Positions 24,301 through 35,628 of a stretch of 64,000 nt of DNA are shown piece after piece. Numbering within the stretch: position 1 is the stretch's first letter; each line of letters begins with the position of its first letter. The stretch is from NCBI GenBank assembly GCA_020746835.1, contig JAGPNK010000001.1:2108001-2172000 (forward strand), read 5' to 3'. The position numbers and the translations under genes were made by a program. This DNA comes from Stachybotrys elegans (Eukaryota > Ascomycota > Sordariomycetes > Hypocreales > Stachybotryaceae). The notes below the pieces were generated by a model. It saw nothing but the letters and a program-made list of their open reading frames with translations. It searched no databases and had not been told where the DNA came from.

Positions 24301-27300
24301 ATTCTTCTTGTTCTTTTTCTTCTTGCCGCTTGATGCTAGCACGGAGTCTTCCTTCTTCTCGACGGCGCCCTGCTCTTGAATAGGGGGTTCGGGAGCGTTT
24401 TCTATCTCAACCGGCTCAGGCTTGGCCTCGACGATTGCATCCGTTAGGGGTTGCTCGCCTGCCTCGATGGTTGTTGTTGGTGCCTTCTCATTTGATTCTA
24501 CTTCTGTTGGAGCGGTCTCTACTGGAGCGGTCTCTGCTGGTGTGGTCTCTGCTGGTGTGATCTCTGCTGGTGAGGTCTCTGCTGGGGCAACTTCTGCGGG
24601 AGCGGTCTCTGCTGGAACGATCTCTGCTGGAACGATCTCTGCTGGAACGGTCTCTGCTGGTGTGGTCTCTGCGGGAGCGGTCTCTGCTGGAGCAGTCTCT
24701 GCTAGTATGGTCTCTGCTGGAGCGATCTCTGCTAGTGTGGTCTCTGCTGGTGTGGTCTCTGCTGGGGCAGCTTCTGCGGGAGCGGTCTCTGCTGGAACAG
24801 TCTCCTGGGTTAGGGCGCCCTTCTTCTTCTTCTGCTTCTTGCTCTTCTTGGGCGAGGCTGGCATTCCCCAGGGATCCTCAGCAGTCGCATCCACAATTGG
24901 CTCGGGCGCGACAGCAGTGGGCTCAACAGGAGCTTCCTGTACTGGGGCAGTCTCTTCTGTGGCAGCTTCTGCTAGAGCAGTCTTTACTGGAGCAGTCTCT
25001 ACCGGGGCCGTCTCTTCTAGGGCAGTTTCTGCAACAGCAGCCTCTGCTAGAGAGTTATCAGCTGGCGTGACCTCCGCTGAAGCAGTCTCCTGGGTTAGGG
25101 CGCTCTTCTTCTTCTTCTGCTTCTTGCTCTTCTTGGGTGAAGTTGGCATTCCCGAGGGGTCCTCGGCAGTTGTATCTGCAACTGGCTCGGGTGCAATAGC
25201 AGTGGATTCAGTAGGAGCTTCCTGTACTGGGGCCGTCTCTTCTGGGGCAGTTCCTGCGATAGCGGCCTCTGCTAGAGAGCTCTCAGCTGGCGTGACCTCC
25301 ACCGGGGCAGTCTCTACTGAAGCAGTTGCATCAGTCTGGGCGCTCTTCTTCTTCTTCTGCTTCTTGCTCTTCTTGGGTGAGGCTGGCATTCCCCAGGGGT
25401 CCTCGGCAGCTGTAGCTGCAACTAGCTCAGGCGCAGTAACAGCGGGCTCAACAGGAGCCTCTTCGACCAGAGCGGTTTCGGTCGGGGGCTCCTGGGCAGG
25501 CTCCGCAGACACAGCCTCCTTAGTCGACTCTTCAACGGCTTTGTCTGTGGCCTCAGGCTCAGTGGGTTCAGTAGGTAGGTCAACAACAGCAGTGGCAGTC
25601 TCAGTGGGAACAGCATGCTCCGTAGCCTCGGCAGGCAAGCTGGGAGCTTCTGTCGAGGCGTTGGGGTCCGTGGCTTCGGTGGGCGCTTCGGTGGGCGCTT
25701 CGGCGGCCACAGGTGGGGAGACTTCAGCAGTTTCCGCCGAGACAACAGGTTCCGAGATTTCAGGTGTGGCAGTGGCGGTGTCTGTCGCGACGATAGGGTT
25801 GGTAGCTTCTTCGGCAGCTACGTCAATCGACTTGCCCTTCTTTTTCTTCTTCTTCGACTTCTTCTTGCCAGCGCCCTCTGCTGCATCGGTCTCGGTTGGC
25901 GCTTCTTCAGTGACCTCTGTGGTTGCAGGAGCATCTGGAACCTGATCGGACTGCGCAGGTTGCTCGGCAGGAAGTGAAGCCTCGACAGCAGGAGGAGCAT
26001 CAGTCACTTCAACGGGCTTGGCTACCTCAGCTGCGTTGCTGTGAGGCATGGCGTCAAGGGGCTGTGTAAGCTCTTCCTCCACAGACTTCGAGGTCTCTTC
26101 AACGGCCACTGCCTCAGTAACATCGCTCTGAGTCGCAGGTGCAGGTTCAGCCGCATCCTGAGAAGGTTCATCCGCCAAAGGCAGTCCCTTCTTCTTGCCA
26201 GCCTTCTTCGCCTTCTTCCTCTCCTTTGCGGACATCTTGGGTTTGTCCTCAACTTCAGTATCCTCGGTAAGCTGGTCAGCAGTGTGGTTGTCGGACAAAG
26301 GTACCATCGACATTGGAGGCTGAGGGGGGCGGTTGAGGTCCAATGGGTCAGCCAGGAGCCAGTTGTCGTCAGCGCCGTCAAATGTGTCGCGATCAGTAGG
26401 AGTTTGTCCCTCTCGCGCATCCGTAAAGTGTTCATCCGCGGATGTGAAGCCTTCCGCAATATCGGACAGGACGAGCTCCTTTTGATGGCGCCTGGTTGGA
26501 GTCGTGTCGGGAGGGCTGTGCCAGGCTGGCTCAGCCTCGATAGTCCGCGTGGACTGGACAGAAGAGGGTGCAGAGTGAAGAAGATAGGAGCTTCTGTTCT
26601 TTGTCATGGGCTCAACGGGCTCTGGGTCCTCGAATTTGCCGTCACCCTCTGGCTTCTGCTCAGGCGCAACGCTCTCTCCAACGGTATCCCTGGCATCTGA
26701 CAGGAGAGGCAGCTCAGGTCTTTCTACTGCCTTGGGCGTTGTCTCTTGAGAACCAGCAACCTCGTCAGATCGATTGACTGACGGGATAGCCGTGTCAATA
26801 CGGAGGGCAGAGTTGACCAAATCCAAAGCACTCATTCCATTGTCAAGGTCCAGGCCACGGCGCTGCGCCATCTGATCCTCTGGAGACGGCGATTCTCGAG
26901 AGGGCGGCTCACTTGGCTCACTTGGTGGCAATTCTGGAAGCTGCTCCCAGTCGGGGATTGCGTTGTCAGTGGTGCTTTGACGCGACGACTCTAAGAGATA
27001 GAGGGGTCTGAATTCACGACTCCCACCTTCCCATGACATGGGGCGGCCGCGCCGAGGAGTAGAAGCAGATTCAGTGGTAGATTGGACAGGACTGCCAATG
27101 GGTGAGGATTTGTAGAGAGATGGAGAGGACGGCGTTGCTCTGTGGAAGGATGGAGAGGATGGCGTTGCTCTGTGGCCTAGGCGCAAGGAGATGGGGATAG
27201 CAGTGTGGCTAGGAGATTTGATGGGAGTCTCCTGCGTGCTTCTTCGGCGGTGGTGGCGTACCAGAAGATCCCTCTTCAGGTTCCGTTCCTCCGGGGGCGT

Positions 27301-30300
27301 ATCAGGACGGCTGTCTGGGAGGCTGGGGAGGTCGTCGGGAATCTCGGAAAGCTTGGAAGGGCTTCCGGGCTCGCTGGGGGGTAAAGGAAGGAGATCACCA
27401 TACTGGGGGTCTATGGCAGGCTTGATGACCCGAGGTGCAATCTCAGAGTCGAAGGAGTCCTTCTGATCAATGGCAGCATTCTCCTTGTCCGAGGAGACAT
27501 CGGCGGCGTTTGGGCGAGACATTCTTGACGCAACGATAGCAAGGGCACCCGCTAAGCCGGCACCCGCGCCAAGGGTGCCGGCATTACCTAAAAAAGACTC
27601 CCTCTTGCCATCCTCCTTGTGTGCGCTGGACTTGAAGATGCTCGAGAATAGGCCGCTTGATCTCTTCTCTGTGTTCTTGCTCTTGCGGGACGAGCCAGGC
27701 GCTGAGGCAATGGAGCGTGCGTCATCATCGTCGTCGAAACGAGATGAAACACTCTTGCTACGGCGGCTCTCTCTCTTGTGGTCGTCGTATCGCGGCTCGG
27801 ATACCACTGAGCTGACGTCTCTGTCTTCGAAGGGATCATGGCCACGTCTAGGCGGCCCTTCGTAGTCGTCAAAGTCGTCCTTTGTACCACTTCTGCGCTT
27901 GGACTTGCTGCTTCTTTTGCTATCAACAGATGCCTCCGACCGTGCGGCGGAGCGTGAACGTGAGTCGACACTGTCATGTCTGTCGTGTTTCGACCTCTTC
28001 GACTTCTTGGGCGTGTCCCATTCATCGCCGGCCTTGGAGCTTCGAGGAGACTGCACGTCGACGAACGAATCAGAGTTCACGCTGACAAGCGGGCTGCCCA
28101 CATCGTCCGCATCACGGCTCTTGCGGTACTTTTTGGGTTTGCTCCTGGTCGACTCTTCCCAGATCTCCTCGCCCGTCTCTCGCGAACGACTGGACTCGGG
28201 GGCGGCAGACTCCTTGCCCTCATCCCCCTGCACAACGACGACGGACTCGGCTCTTGCTTCACGTTCACGTCGACGTTGCTCCTTCTGCTCCTTCTTGCTG
28301 AGCTTCGTGGCAGACTCTGAGACCTCCTCGACGGCTGGTGAAGCAGGCGATTGTGGTACGGGGGATTCGGCGGCCTCCATAGATCGCCTCTTGAGCCTCT
28401 CGAGCTTCTTCTTCTCCTTCTTGCTAAGAGACTTCTCGGGCTCGACGATATCAGGCTTACTCTTGATCTCAGCAGGTGGCGTTTCGACCTCGCCAATAAT
28501 GAACCCGGGTTCTGACACGATGGTCTTTGGCTGTTCGTGGAGGCCTATGTCGGAGACGGTCTCGGCCCACGGGCCATGGTACAAGCCCCGTCCGTTGAGT
28601 TCGTTGGATCCCGGGGGTGACTCGCGGCGATGGTACTGGGGGTCCTCAATGACGATGTCTGGATCGAAGCCGGTGTCCTTCAGTCCAGCAGCCAGCGTGG
28701 CTGCGAACTCGATGTCGTCGGCGAAACCACCCGGCATATGGCCCGTCTCGGCAGCGGTGGGCTTGGGGCCAGGGACAGGAGGGGCAGCGCCGTAGTCATC
28801 CACCAAGGTAGACTCGTGTGACAAATCACGCGATCTGATGCCAGACTTGGCAGCATCCGTAACCACCACATCGGGCTCGTTGGCTGGCTCGGTGCTGCTG
28901 CCCGCAATAGCAGCCGCAATCATGCCCCAGGCACTGGTCTTCTCGAGGCGAGGTCGCGGCTTATCACTAGCATCAGAGCGGGAACGCACGCTCTCGCCGT
29001 CGTCGACCTCGAAGCGCTTAGTCTCGTTCTCGCCCCACGTCACGGATTTCGGTGTGGGTGGGACAACCTCGACGCCCCTGGGCGCAGCTACTACCTCCAC
29101 AGAGCGATATGTTTCTGGTTGTCTGTCGTTGGTGACGCTCTCAGCCTGCTTGGGCTGCTGGGGAGCAGGCGTGGCGCTTCGGCTTGGGGTTGGAGTTGGG
29201 CGTACGAGGTTCAGGAGAGGGCGCTCCCGCTCGCAAGAGGGATCTCGGGCAGTAAAGACCTGCACTCGCCGGTCACCTGCCCTGAATCGATGCGTGTCCT
29301 TGGGGAAGATTTCGTTATCAATGCGGACATCGGCATTGGGGGCATCGTAGGGGCCCTTGTCATGTCGCCGCTCCTCCATATCGGGAGGCGTGACGATCTG
29401 AATGGGCTCGGCAGTGTCGTGGTCCTCCCACTTGCCCACGACGGATTTTTCTTTGCCGTTACGATGGTCAGCGTCTTCACTGGCGATCTTGCGTGCAATC
29501 ACGGCCTCACGATAATGTCGATTGGCTTCCTCCTGGACAGAGTCCTTTGACGGCTTGGAGCGGTCTCGAGACCCGTCGTCGGAGAGATCGCTGCGCCGTC
29601 TCTCCTCGGATCGTGCCCTCTCGATAGCGATGGCAGATGCCACTGCGGCCGCAGCCACAGGCACAGTAGACTGCTTCACCTCATCATAGATGGATCGAGC
29701 CGCATGTTCACCCTCCTCATATTCGTGGCTCTTGCGAGGGTCACCAGATCGGCTCTCGATCTCAAAAGACTCCCTGCGACTCAACCTGCCGGTGGATCCA
29801 GCGGATCTTGGCGGCGAATCGTCAAACTTGGGCTCCCGCTCTACCGTGACAATCTGGGGCGTCAGGGGTCGAGGAGTGGTGAACTGCGGGGTGGGGAATG
29901 CGTCGTCGGGAACCTGGAATTGGAACGGGTCAATACCTGCGCTTGGGGGTGGTTTTGTCGCTATTCCAGTGGTTTGGTGACCTGCCTTATCGGCCTGTCG
30001 GGGCTCGCTATACTCGTTCCGGGGCTCATATGTGTTGGAAGACCGCAAATTTTCACTCGGAGGTTCCCGGTCATATTCAACACGGATCTCATCTCCGCGT
30101 CGGTTATAGGAGACAGCCTCGGGGTGTTGATCATCCCCAACCTCGCGTCTCTTCCTCGAGGGGACGTCGTAGTCTTCATGACGAGACGATCGCTTGTGAT
30201 CTGTCTCATCAGCATATTTGGCCGTATAGGAGTCCCGCTTGGACAACCGGCGAGCCTCGTCCTCCTCTTTCAAAAGCCATTTGTCCCCATTGCGGAATTC

Positions 30301-31980
30301 CCGGTCGCGGCTCTCAGCCCCGCTCGACCGCAAATCACGCTCACGTCCGCTCTTGAGATCTTCGCGGTGATCACGGTGGTCACGGTGGTCACGGTGGTCG
30401 TGGTGGTCGCGCTCCTCCTTTCGCGAGTTCCTCGAGGCCATGGCTGCACCGACTGCTGCTGCTGCAGCTCCAGCAGCGACATATCCACTCCAGTTCTTAT
30501 CCTCCGACTGCTGGCGGGCATGGCTGGGCGCGTTTCGGCTGGTGTCCTCCAGCCTCTCTGTTTCGTACACCTTTGATGAGACGGGAACCTTGGGTACAGG
30601 TTGCTGGAGGGGGACTGGAGCAGGTCGCGCATGATGGGGTAGATCCTGGCGAGAAGAGACAATGGTACTGCGTTCCGCGTCGAACTTGGTAGGGTCAGAG
30701 GTAGGTACAGGATAGACATTGCGCATTGGTACATGGTCCTGTGACTGGGATTGGCTGCGGATGGGCTCCGGCCCCCTGGGTCCGTATGAGATGGGCGTAG
30801 ACTTGCCCTTGTCATCAAAGCCACAAGGAGTGTTGATGGATCCCCGGAGTGAGTTGACAGGGCCAAACAGTCGAGGGTCGACAACAGAATTCCTCTTGCC
30901 ATGGGAGGCAGATCCGGACGGGCGGCCAGCAGCCATGGCGGCTCCAGCCAGTGCCCCGACGGCGGCAGCTGCACCTCCATACGCCAGACCCATGTCGGCA
31001 CCGTCACTTGATGAGTCGTCATCATCAGATGCCGATTCCCAGTCCGAGTCTGAGTCTGAGTCGCGGCGCATGCTCGAACCGCCTGCGCCGCGGGTCTTGT
31101 CATTGCGCCTGCGTCGGTTGAACTCGTTGAGCTTGGCGGTTGCTGCGGCGAAGCTAGAGGGCTTGACGATACCAGCCGCCTTCAAGTCTTGCTCGTTCTG
31201 CCGCCTGGCCAGGTCAGAGAGTTGTCGGCCCAAGGCAATGATCTCCTCATCGGTCTTGTTTCTCTGGGGGGAGTAGGGTCGTTGGCCTGGAAATCCAGGA
31301 CGCTGGGGGACAGGACCTGGTGGCATATGGCCCTGGGGGGCTGGACCCTGGGGTGGCTGCGGGCTGTGGTTGCGGCTCTTCCCCTTTTTTATGTAGCCCC
31401 TTCCATATGCCAGGTCAGAGTTGACGGAAGAAGACGAAGAGTTGCCGAAAGGCAGAATGCGGCTGCGCTTAGTGGCGCTTCTGCGTCGACGTCGACGTCG
31501 CTCGGACGGAGCACGAAAGAAGGACGTAAAGGCATTCCCGAAGCCTGTGCGCGGCGGGGTGTGCCGCGATATGTCGAGGAGGGAGGAGGAGGTAGAGCTG
31601 GAGGAGGAATAGAAGTCGGCGGATTGGGTGAAGCCTCGTGATGGCGGGTTCGCTGCAGGGACCTGATGAGGAGACTGGTATTGCGAGGGGGGCTGCTGGT
31701 ATGGCATCGGCTGGGGCTGGGGATACTGTGATGGCGGGTGTTGCGGGTACTGTGATGGTGACTGCTGGTATTGCGATCGTAGTTCATCGTATTGCGATGA
31801 TTGCTGCTGGTATAGTGATGGCTGTTGCTCGTACTGCTGCGAGGGTACGGGTGGCGTGTCGGCGAAGGACGGAATAGCAGTGGGCGGCATCTCGACGAGG
31901 CGCTCGCGCGAGCCTCGTCGCTGCTCGCGTCTGCGCCTCCTGGAGCTTTCGGGGCTCCGCCGGCGAGGATCCCGCATCAT
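12357..31980 (-). CDS. lah: Leashin, giant Woronin-body tether (one apparent frameshift)
   Basis: Leashin links Woronin bodies, peroxisome-derived septal plugs, to the cell cortex and septal pore. The N-terminal half starts at ATG 31980 and stays open to 22618. The next frame is open from upstream of 22504 to the splice site at 13997. A 155-nt intron (13996-13842, donor GTAAGT, ACTAAC branch, acceptor TAG) joins it to the last exon, 13841-12357. One added base in the six-C run at 22650-22655 makes all parts one frame of 6,489 residues. Features: Gln/Pro/Tyr-rich start with SQY repeats; FGNAFTSFFRAPSERRRR near residue 150; a huge Pro/Glu/Thr/Val middle with about 25 lysine-rich modules; C-terminal DGFGEGRIGSPRSPTRPHS, long coiled coil (VQQLLEENRLLSDARSHAE) and a folded end. 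Aspergillus homologues are single genes over 5,000 residues, often called involucrin repeat protein; Neurospora splits the locus into lah-1 and lah-2. Confidence 0.88.
22650..22655 (-). other. Frame break in leashin at a C6 run
   Basis: The frame read from 31980 runs into TGA at 22618 shortly after this homopolymer. The second frame, encoding the same Pro/Glu/Ala plus poly-lysine style (ETAEAPLTPAEP, then SKKSKKKKKSK), is open immediately across it. A seventh C would unite them. There is no room for an intron (nearest GT...AG pair about 26 nt apart). It lies near residue 3,108 of 6,489. Confidence 0.85.
23130..23770 (-). repeat. 12-bp coding minisatellite in leashin (EPVT/EPVA units)
   Basis: About 50 tandem four-residue units of the form (A/T/S)-E-(P/A/S)-(V/A) encoded by 12-bp repeats. 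A higher-order unit of roughly 35 residues (beginning ESAAEPVTEPVSEPVSEP) occurs twice, at about 23,245-23,345 and 23,370-23,470, indicating segmental duplication on top of unit slippage. Unit purity is high, so length variation among isolates is expected. Confidence 0.9.
24510..24805 (-). repeat. 15-bp coding repeat in leashin (TPAET-type units)
   Basis: Around 20 tandem five-residue units such as TPAET, APAET and VPAEI, encoded by near-identical 15-bp blocks reading GGTCTCTGCTGG on the + strand. It is a different period from the neighbouring 12-bp array. Confidence 0.88.
24800..25425 (-). repeat. Three long repeats in leashin with EDPWGMP plus poly-lysine
   Basis: Three copies of a 20-residue block, EDP(W/S)GMP(A/T)SPKKSKKQKKKK, lie near 24,801-24,890, 25,087-25,175 and 25,339-25,425. 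They are separated by related Ala/Glu/Pro/Thr spacers of about 65-80 residues. Nucleotide identity across each block is high, so these look like recent duplications. Confidence 0.85.
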
Positions 31981-33133
31981 GATTGCGGTCGGCGCTTTCG
32001 AGGTGTGCGCGAACCGTCAACCGTAACCGCGGGCGTGTGTTGTGGTTGGTGGGTGGATGATGACGGGGTTTGGTGTTTTTGTTTTGACCACGGGCTACGA
32101 TGGAGCTCAAAAGGGAACGAACCTGCCCAGGGACCCCGTCCGTGCTGACCCGCTGAAGAGGCGGTGGCTGGGGGGTTAATTATGAGGGACAGGAGGTACA
32201 ATGGCAGGCGGGCTCAGCGCGAATACTGCCAGGTACCAAGTCCCAGGCGACAGGCGGCAGGGAAGCCTGTCGGCCCAATGAGTGGAGCCGCCTTTGTTTA
32301 GCTGGAGAGACGGACGGGCTCTATGCCAGCGCGCTGCGTTGCCGTAGCCCAATATTCCCGATACCTAACGTGCTTGTATGTACGAGGCTCTGGGCTGCGA
32401 CAATGGCTATCGTGCATGTAGCGATTGCGCGCAGATCGAAGGTTGGGCGGCAAGTTGATCTGGCCGCTAAGAATGGCGGTGGCGGGTATTTGACCCTTCA
32501 CGCTTCAGAATCAGCAGCCTGGAAGAAGCTTCGGCGCGTGGTCTCTTTTGCTGGTGCAGCCTCGCTTATGTTGTTACATACATACCCTATACTTTGTTTT
32601 GGCAACCGATTTCGAGCGCGGTATGTCGAGCAGCAGACAGATGCATGTAGGTCGCAAGAAGTGCTATCTTACCCCGCAGCTTGTCTGAATCTGATTCTGT
32701 TTTGTTTTCTTCATGAAAGAGCTGCCAAGCCAGTCCCTTTGCGACATGCGCTCGACCTTATCGTCCTTTGCAAGCTGCCAATTACTTGAACCCCATCCGG
32801 GGGAACCAGAACTCGAAGGACACGCACGACTCGGATCCCAGCTCAGCTGAGAGTGGGACCCCCGTGCCAATCAGCACACTCCCCGTCAGCGAATCATATG
32901 CATCGACGCCTCACCACCCCCGCCCTCGTTGCCAGCTGGCACTTCACATGTGGCGACACGTGCATGTACGTACCCTCCTAATCTCCATACCTATTGATTT
33001 CGCACGCGTTCTAGGTACCCACGTACAAGCTCCCAATCCTTTCCGGTGTAGCAGAATGGATTCCACTGTTTTACTGTATACGGACGCGCTCAACGATACA
33101 CCCAATTTCCAATGCATGACATTCCTCCACCCA
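31981..33133. promoter_or_regulatory. Leashin upstream region and P450 3' end
   Basis: Leashin starts at the left edge and transcribes leftward; the P450 gene ends at the right edge. The stretch therefore holds the leashin promoter and 5' leader. No coding frame is supported. CATGTACGTACC near 32,964 and AGGTACC near 33,015 resemble the AGGTAC-type intergenic words seen elsewhere in the window. Confidence 0.5.
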
Positions 33134-34835
33134 TTAGAAGCCATCAAGCACGGTCATCTTGACGTGCATCCCCTTGTACAGCCGTGCCGTTAACCCCCCT
33201 CTGATATCCAACTTGGACTCATCCGCATCTTCCTCGTCCCGGAACTCAAACTGGAATCGGCCCACCCACGCAGCCAACACGCACGCAAACTCGGCCTTTG
33301 CAAAGCCCTGCCCGATGCAGCTTCGCGGCCCGTGTAGGAACGACAGGAAGGCGTAGTTGCTCGTGGCCCCGCCGCTCGCCGCCGCCTTGTCGTCCTCGGA
33401 TGTCCGTAGCCACCGCTCCGGCTTGAACTCGCCGGCGTCCGGGCCCCAGAGCTCCGGATCCACGTTGACCGCCTTGGGGCTAATGAAGACTATGGTGCCC
33501 TTCGGTATCGGCTGACCGAGGATGGTCGTGTCGTGGCTCGCCTCCCGGACCGTCTGTGGAACGGGGCTCCAGTACCGGAGGACCTCGTTGCAGAATGCGT
33601 TGAGGTACGGCATCGTGTCGATGTCGGAGCTCGTCACCTCCCTATCGTCATCTATCGCCGGTAGCCGTTCGCGGATCTCCTCGCGTAGGCGCTGCTGAAT
33701 TTCGGGATAGCGACACAAGGTATACACCGCCCAGGAAATGGCAGAGGCAGTTGTCTCGTGTCCCGCCGCCAGGAACGTCATCATCTGAGAGACCAGGTCC
33801 TCGTCCGTGAACCCACCGCTCTCCATGGCCACAGACAGGATGTCCACATTCAACTTCTCCCCCCTGGCTAGGATCGCCTTCTTGGCCGCGATGAGCTCCC
33901 GGCAGACGCTTTTTATCTTCTTGGTCGCGCTGGCTTCATTGACACGACTCTGGAATGGGAGCCGGTTCAAAACTGTAAACGGAATGACGAAGCCCAAGAT
34001 GAATAGTATCCGGTCGCTGCCCGTAGGGACAAACAGCTTGTTGTAGCTCTCCACCAGGGGGTTTTTGGCGTCTTGGATTGCGCCAAAGTCGCGGCCCATG
34101 CCTGCGGTGCCGATAATGTCGAGACCAACCCTCGAAGCCCAATTGCTAACCTCCATCTCAGCCCCCTTCCTACCGCCCACCTCTGCCGTCATCGCGAGAA
34201 CCGACTCTCGGGCCTTGCTCCAGAAGACGGGGTAGAGATTCTTCACATGACGAAAGGAGAAGGCGGGCATGAGCTGGCGTCTCTGGTGCTTATGTTCATC
34301 CCCTTCCACGACCAGCAGCCCGTCTCCTAGGACGCGGGACAGAAACCTGCTGGCCGGGGCTGGTTTCTGGAAAGAGTAGCTCTTGGTGACGAGAACCTCT
34401 GCCAGCGCCTTGGCTGAACACGGCAGGACTCTCTCTCTGTTGAAGAACCATCTGTATCGTATCAGACCCTTGTGCGGAATCTCCTGCACCCTGAGCAGCA
34501 ATACGCGTGAGCATGGCAATCAATCAAGTTGGGAATGCCGAGGGCTTGTTGTCTACTGACCATCGCCTCGCCGGCGCGCCTGTTGGCTCCTTTCTGATGG
34601 TGGTCGCCTGGCCCATGAGCCAATGGCTTCCCGCCGGCTCAGGTAGGTGACGTAACGGGGAGAGGAAATATGGATAGACGATTGCACTGTAGGTGAACCA
34701 CACGGTGACCTGCAAATACCACACAAAGGCGAAGCTTCCTGCAAGAAAGCCCCATGATCGGGAGTTCTGCGCATAACTTAAAACACTGCTTCCGAGGGCA
34801 GACACGGAGGCCACGGCAAGCCACGGGAAGTCCAT
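33134..34835 (-). CDS. Cytochrome P450 monooxygenase
   Basis: Membrane-anchored haem-thiolate monooxygenase, presumably of the ER. Exons 34835-34561 and 34490-33134 (70-nt intron, donor GTCAGT, acceptor CAG) join to 543 residues, a normal length. The first 65 residues hold two hydrophobic stretches (FLAGSFAFVWYLQVTVWF is the second), then the Pro-rich hinge SPLRHLPEP. Motifs: DEHKHQRRQLMPAFS (C-helix), I-helix AGHETT at 334-339, ExxR as EVLR at 394-397, FKPERW near 450, and haem-binding FLHGPRSCIGQGFA with the ligand cysteine at 483. All catalytic motifs are intact. The family resembles CYP4-like fungal P450s; the substrate is unknown. Neighbours are leashin and a RING protein, so there is no sign of a secondary-metabolite cluster. 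Confidence 0.95.
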
Positions 34836-35628
34836 GATTGAGTAGAGGAAACACAGAGAAGTCGGGTCAGTCTACCAGGCAGAAGCGAAATGCAACATTG
34901 GCGTGTAAGTAGGACGTTATTTATGCTGCTGTTGGTTGACCCACCCCACTTTGCCATTCCTCCGCCCGCCGAGACACCTGTGACCCAGGATCCTACCTAC
35001 CTACATATGCGAGAAGCCGACCGAATCCGAGGCGGAATAACATTGATGACTTCTTCATATCCTCGTCGCCATGCCGCAAGCCGGCATTGCAGTCTCGGCT
35101 CTGGCAGGCCGACGCGCGGACTTTGCATCAGGCTTCAGCACTAAGCACACAAAGGCGGAGACGAGTTTGTTAGTAGTCAGGCAGGTCGCTTGCGGACATT
35201 GCGGAACTGAAGAGGCAACCTAGGGAGCTGCAGAACTTGCTGAATCGGGAATATCATGCCATTCTGTCTCTATGAAATTGGCCATACGGTACACACTAAA
35301 GACAAAGGAAAGACGGAGAGACCTGGTGGACGAAAATGGAGAAATTTCTGCATGTATGACATGACGCTACTGTAAAAACAGAGTGAACACCCTTATCTAT
35401 CCCTGATTCCTCATCCGAATACCGTATGCCTTTGCCGTATGCCCTATTGTCCGTCCACAAAACGCCAGTTTCGCCGTAGCCTAAAATCATGAAAAACCGT
35501 AAAAGCAAATATGGGCAGTCGATATGCCCAGGCATGGAGGCAAAGGCAAGTCCATATGAACGCTGTCAAGTCCGAGGAAGACTATGCCCGAAAGGGCTCT
35601 CTGCACATGATCCAAATTCGCCCTCTTC
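34836..35628. promoter_or_regulatory. P450 promoter region / RING gene 3' end
   Basis: Both neighbours are on the minus strand. The region carries the P450 upstream sequence, with TACCTACCTAC near 34,993, and the 3' UTR of the RING gene. No gene is seen. Confidence 0.5.

Noticed and set aside
23130..25425. Possible CRISPR-like or transposon repeats
   Set aside because: The repeats are directly tandem, in frame with a coding exon and have no unique spacers or terminal inverted repeats.
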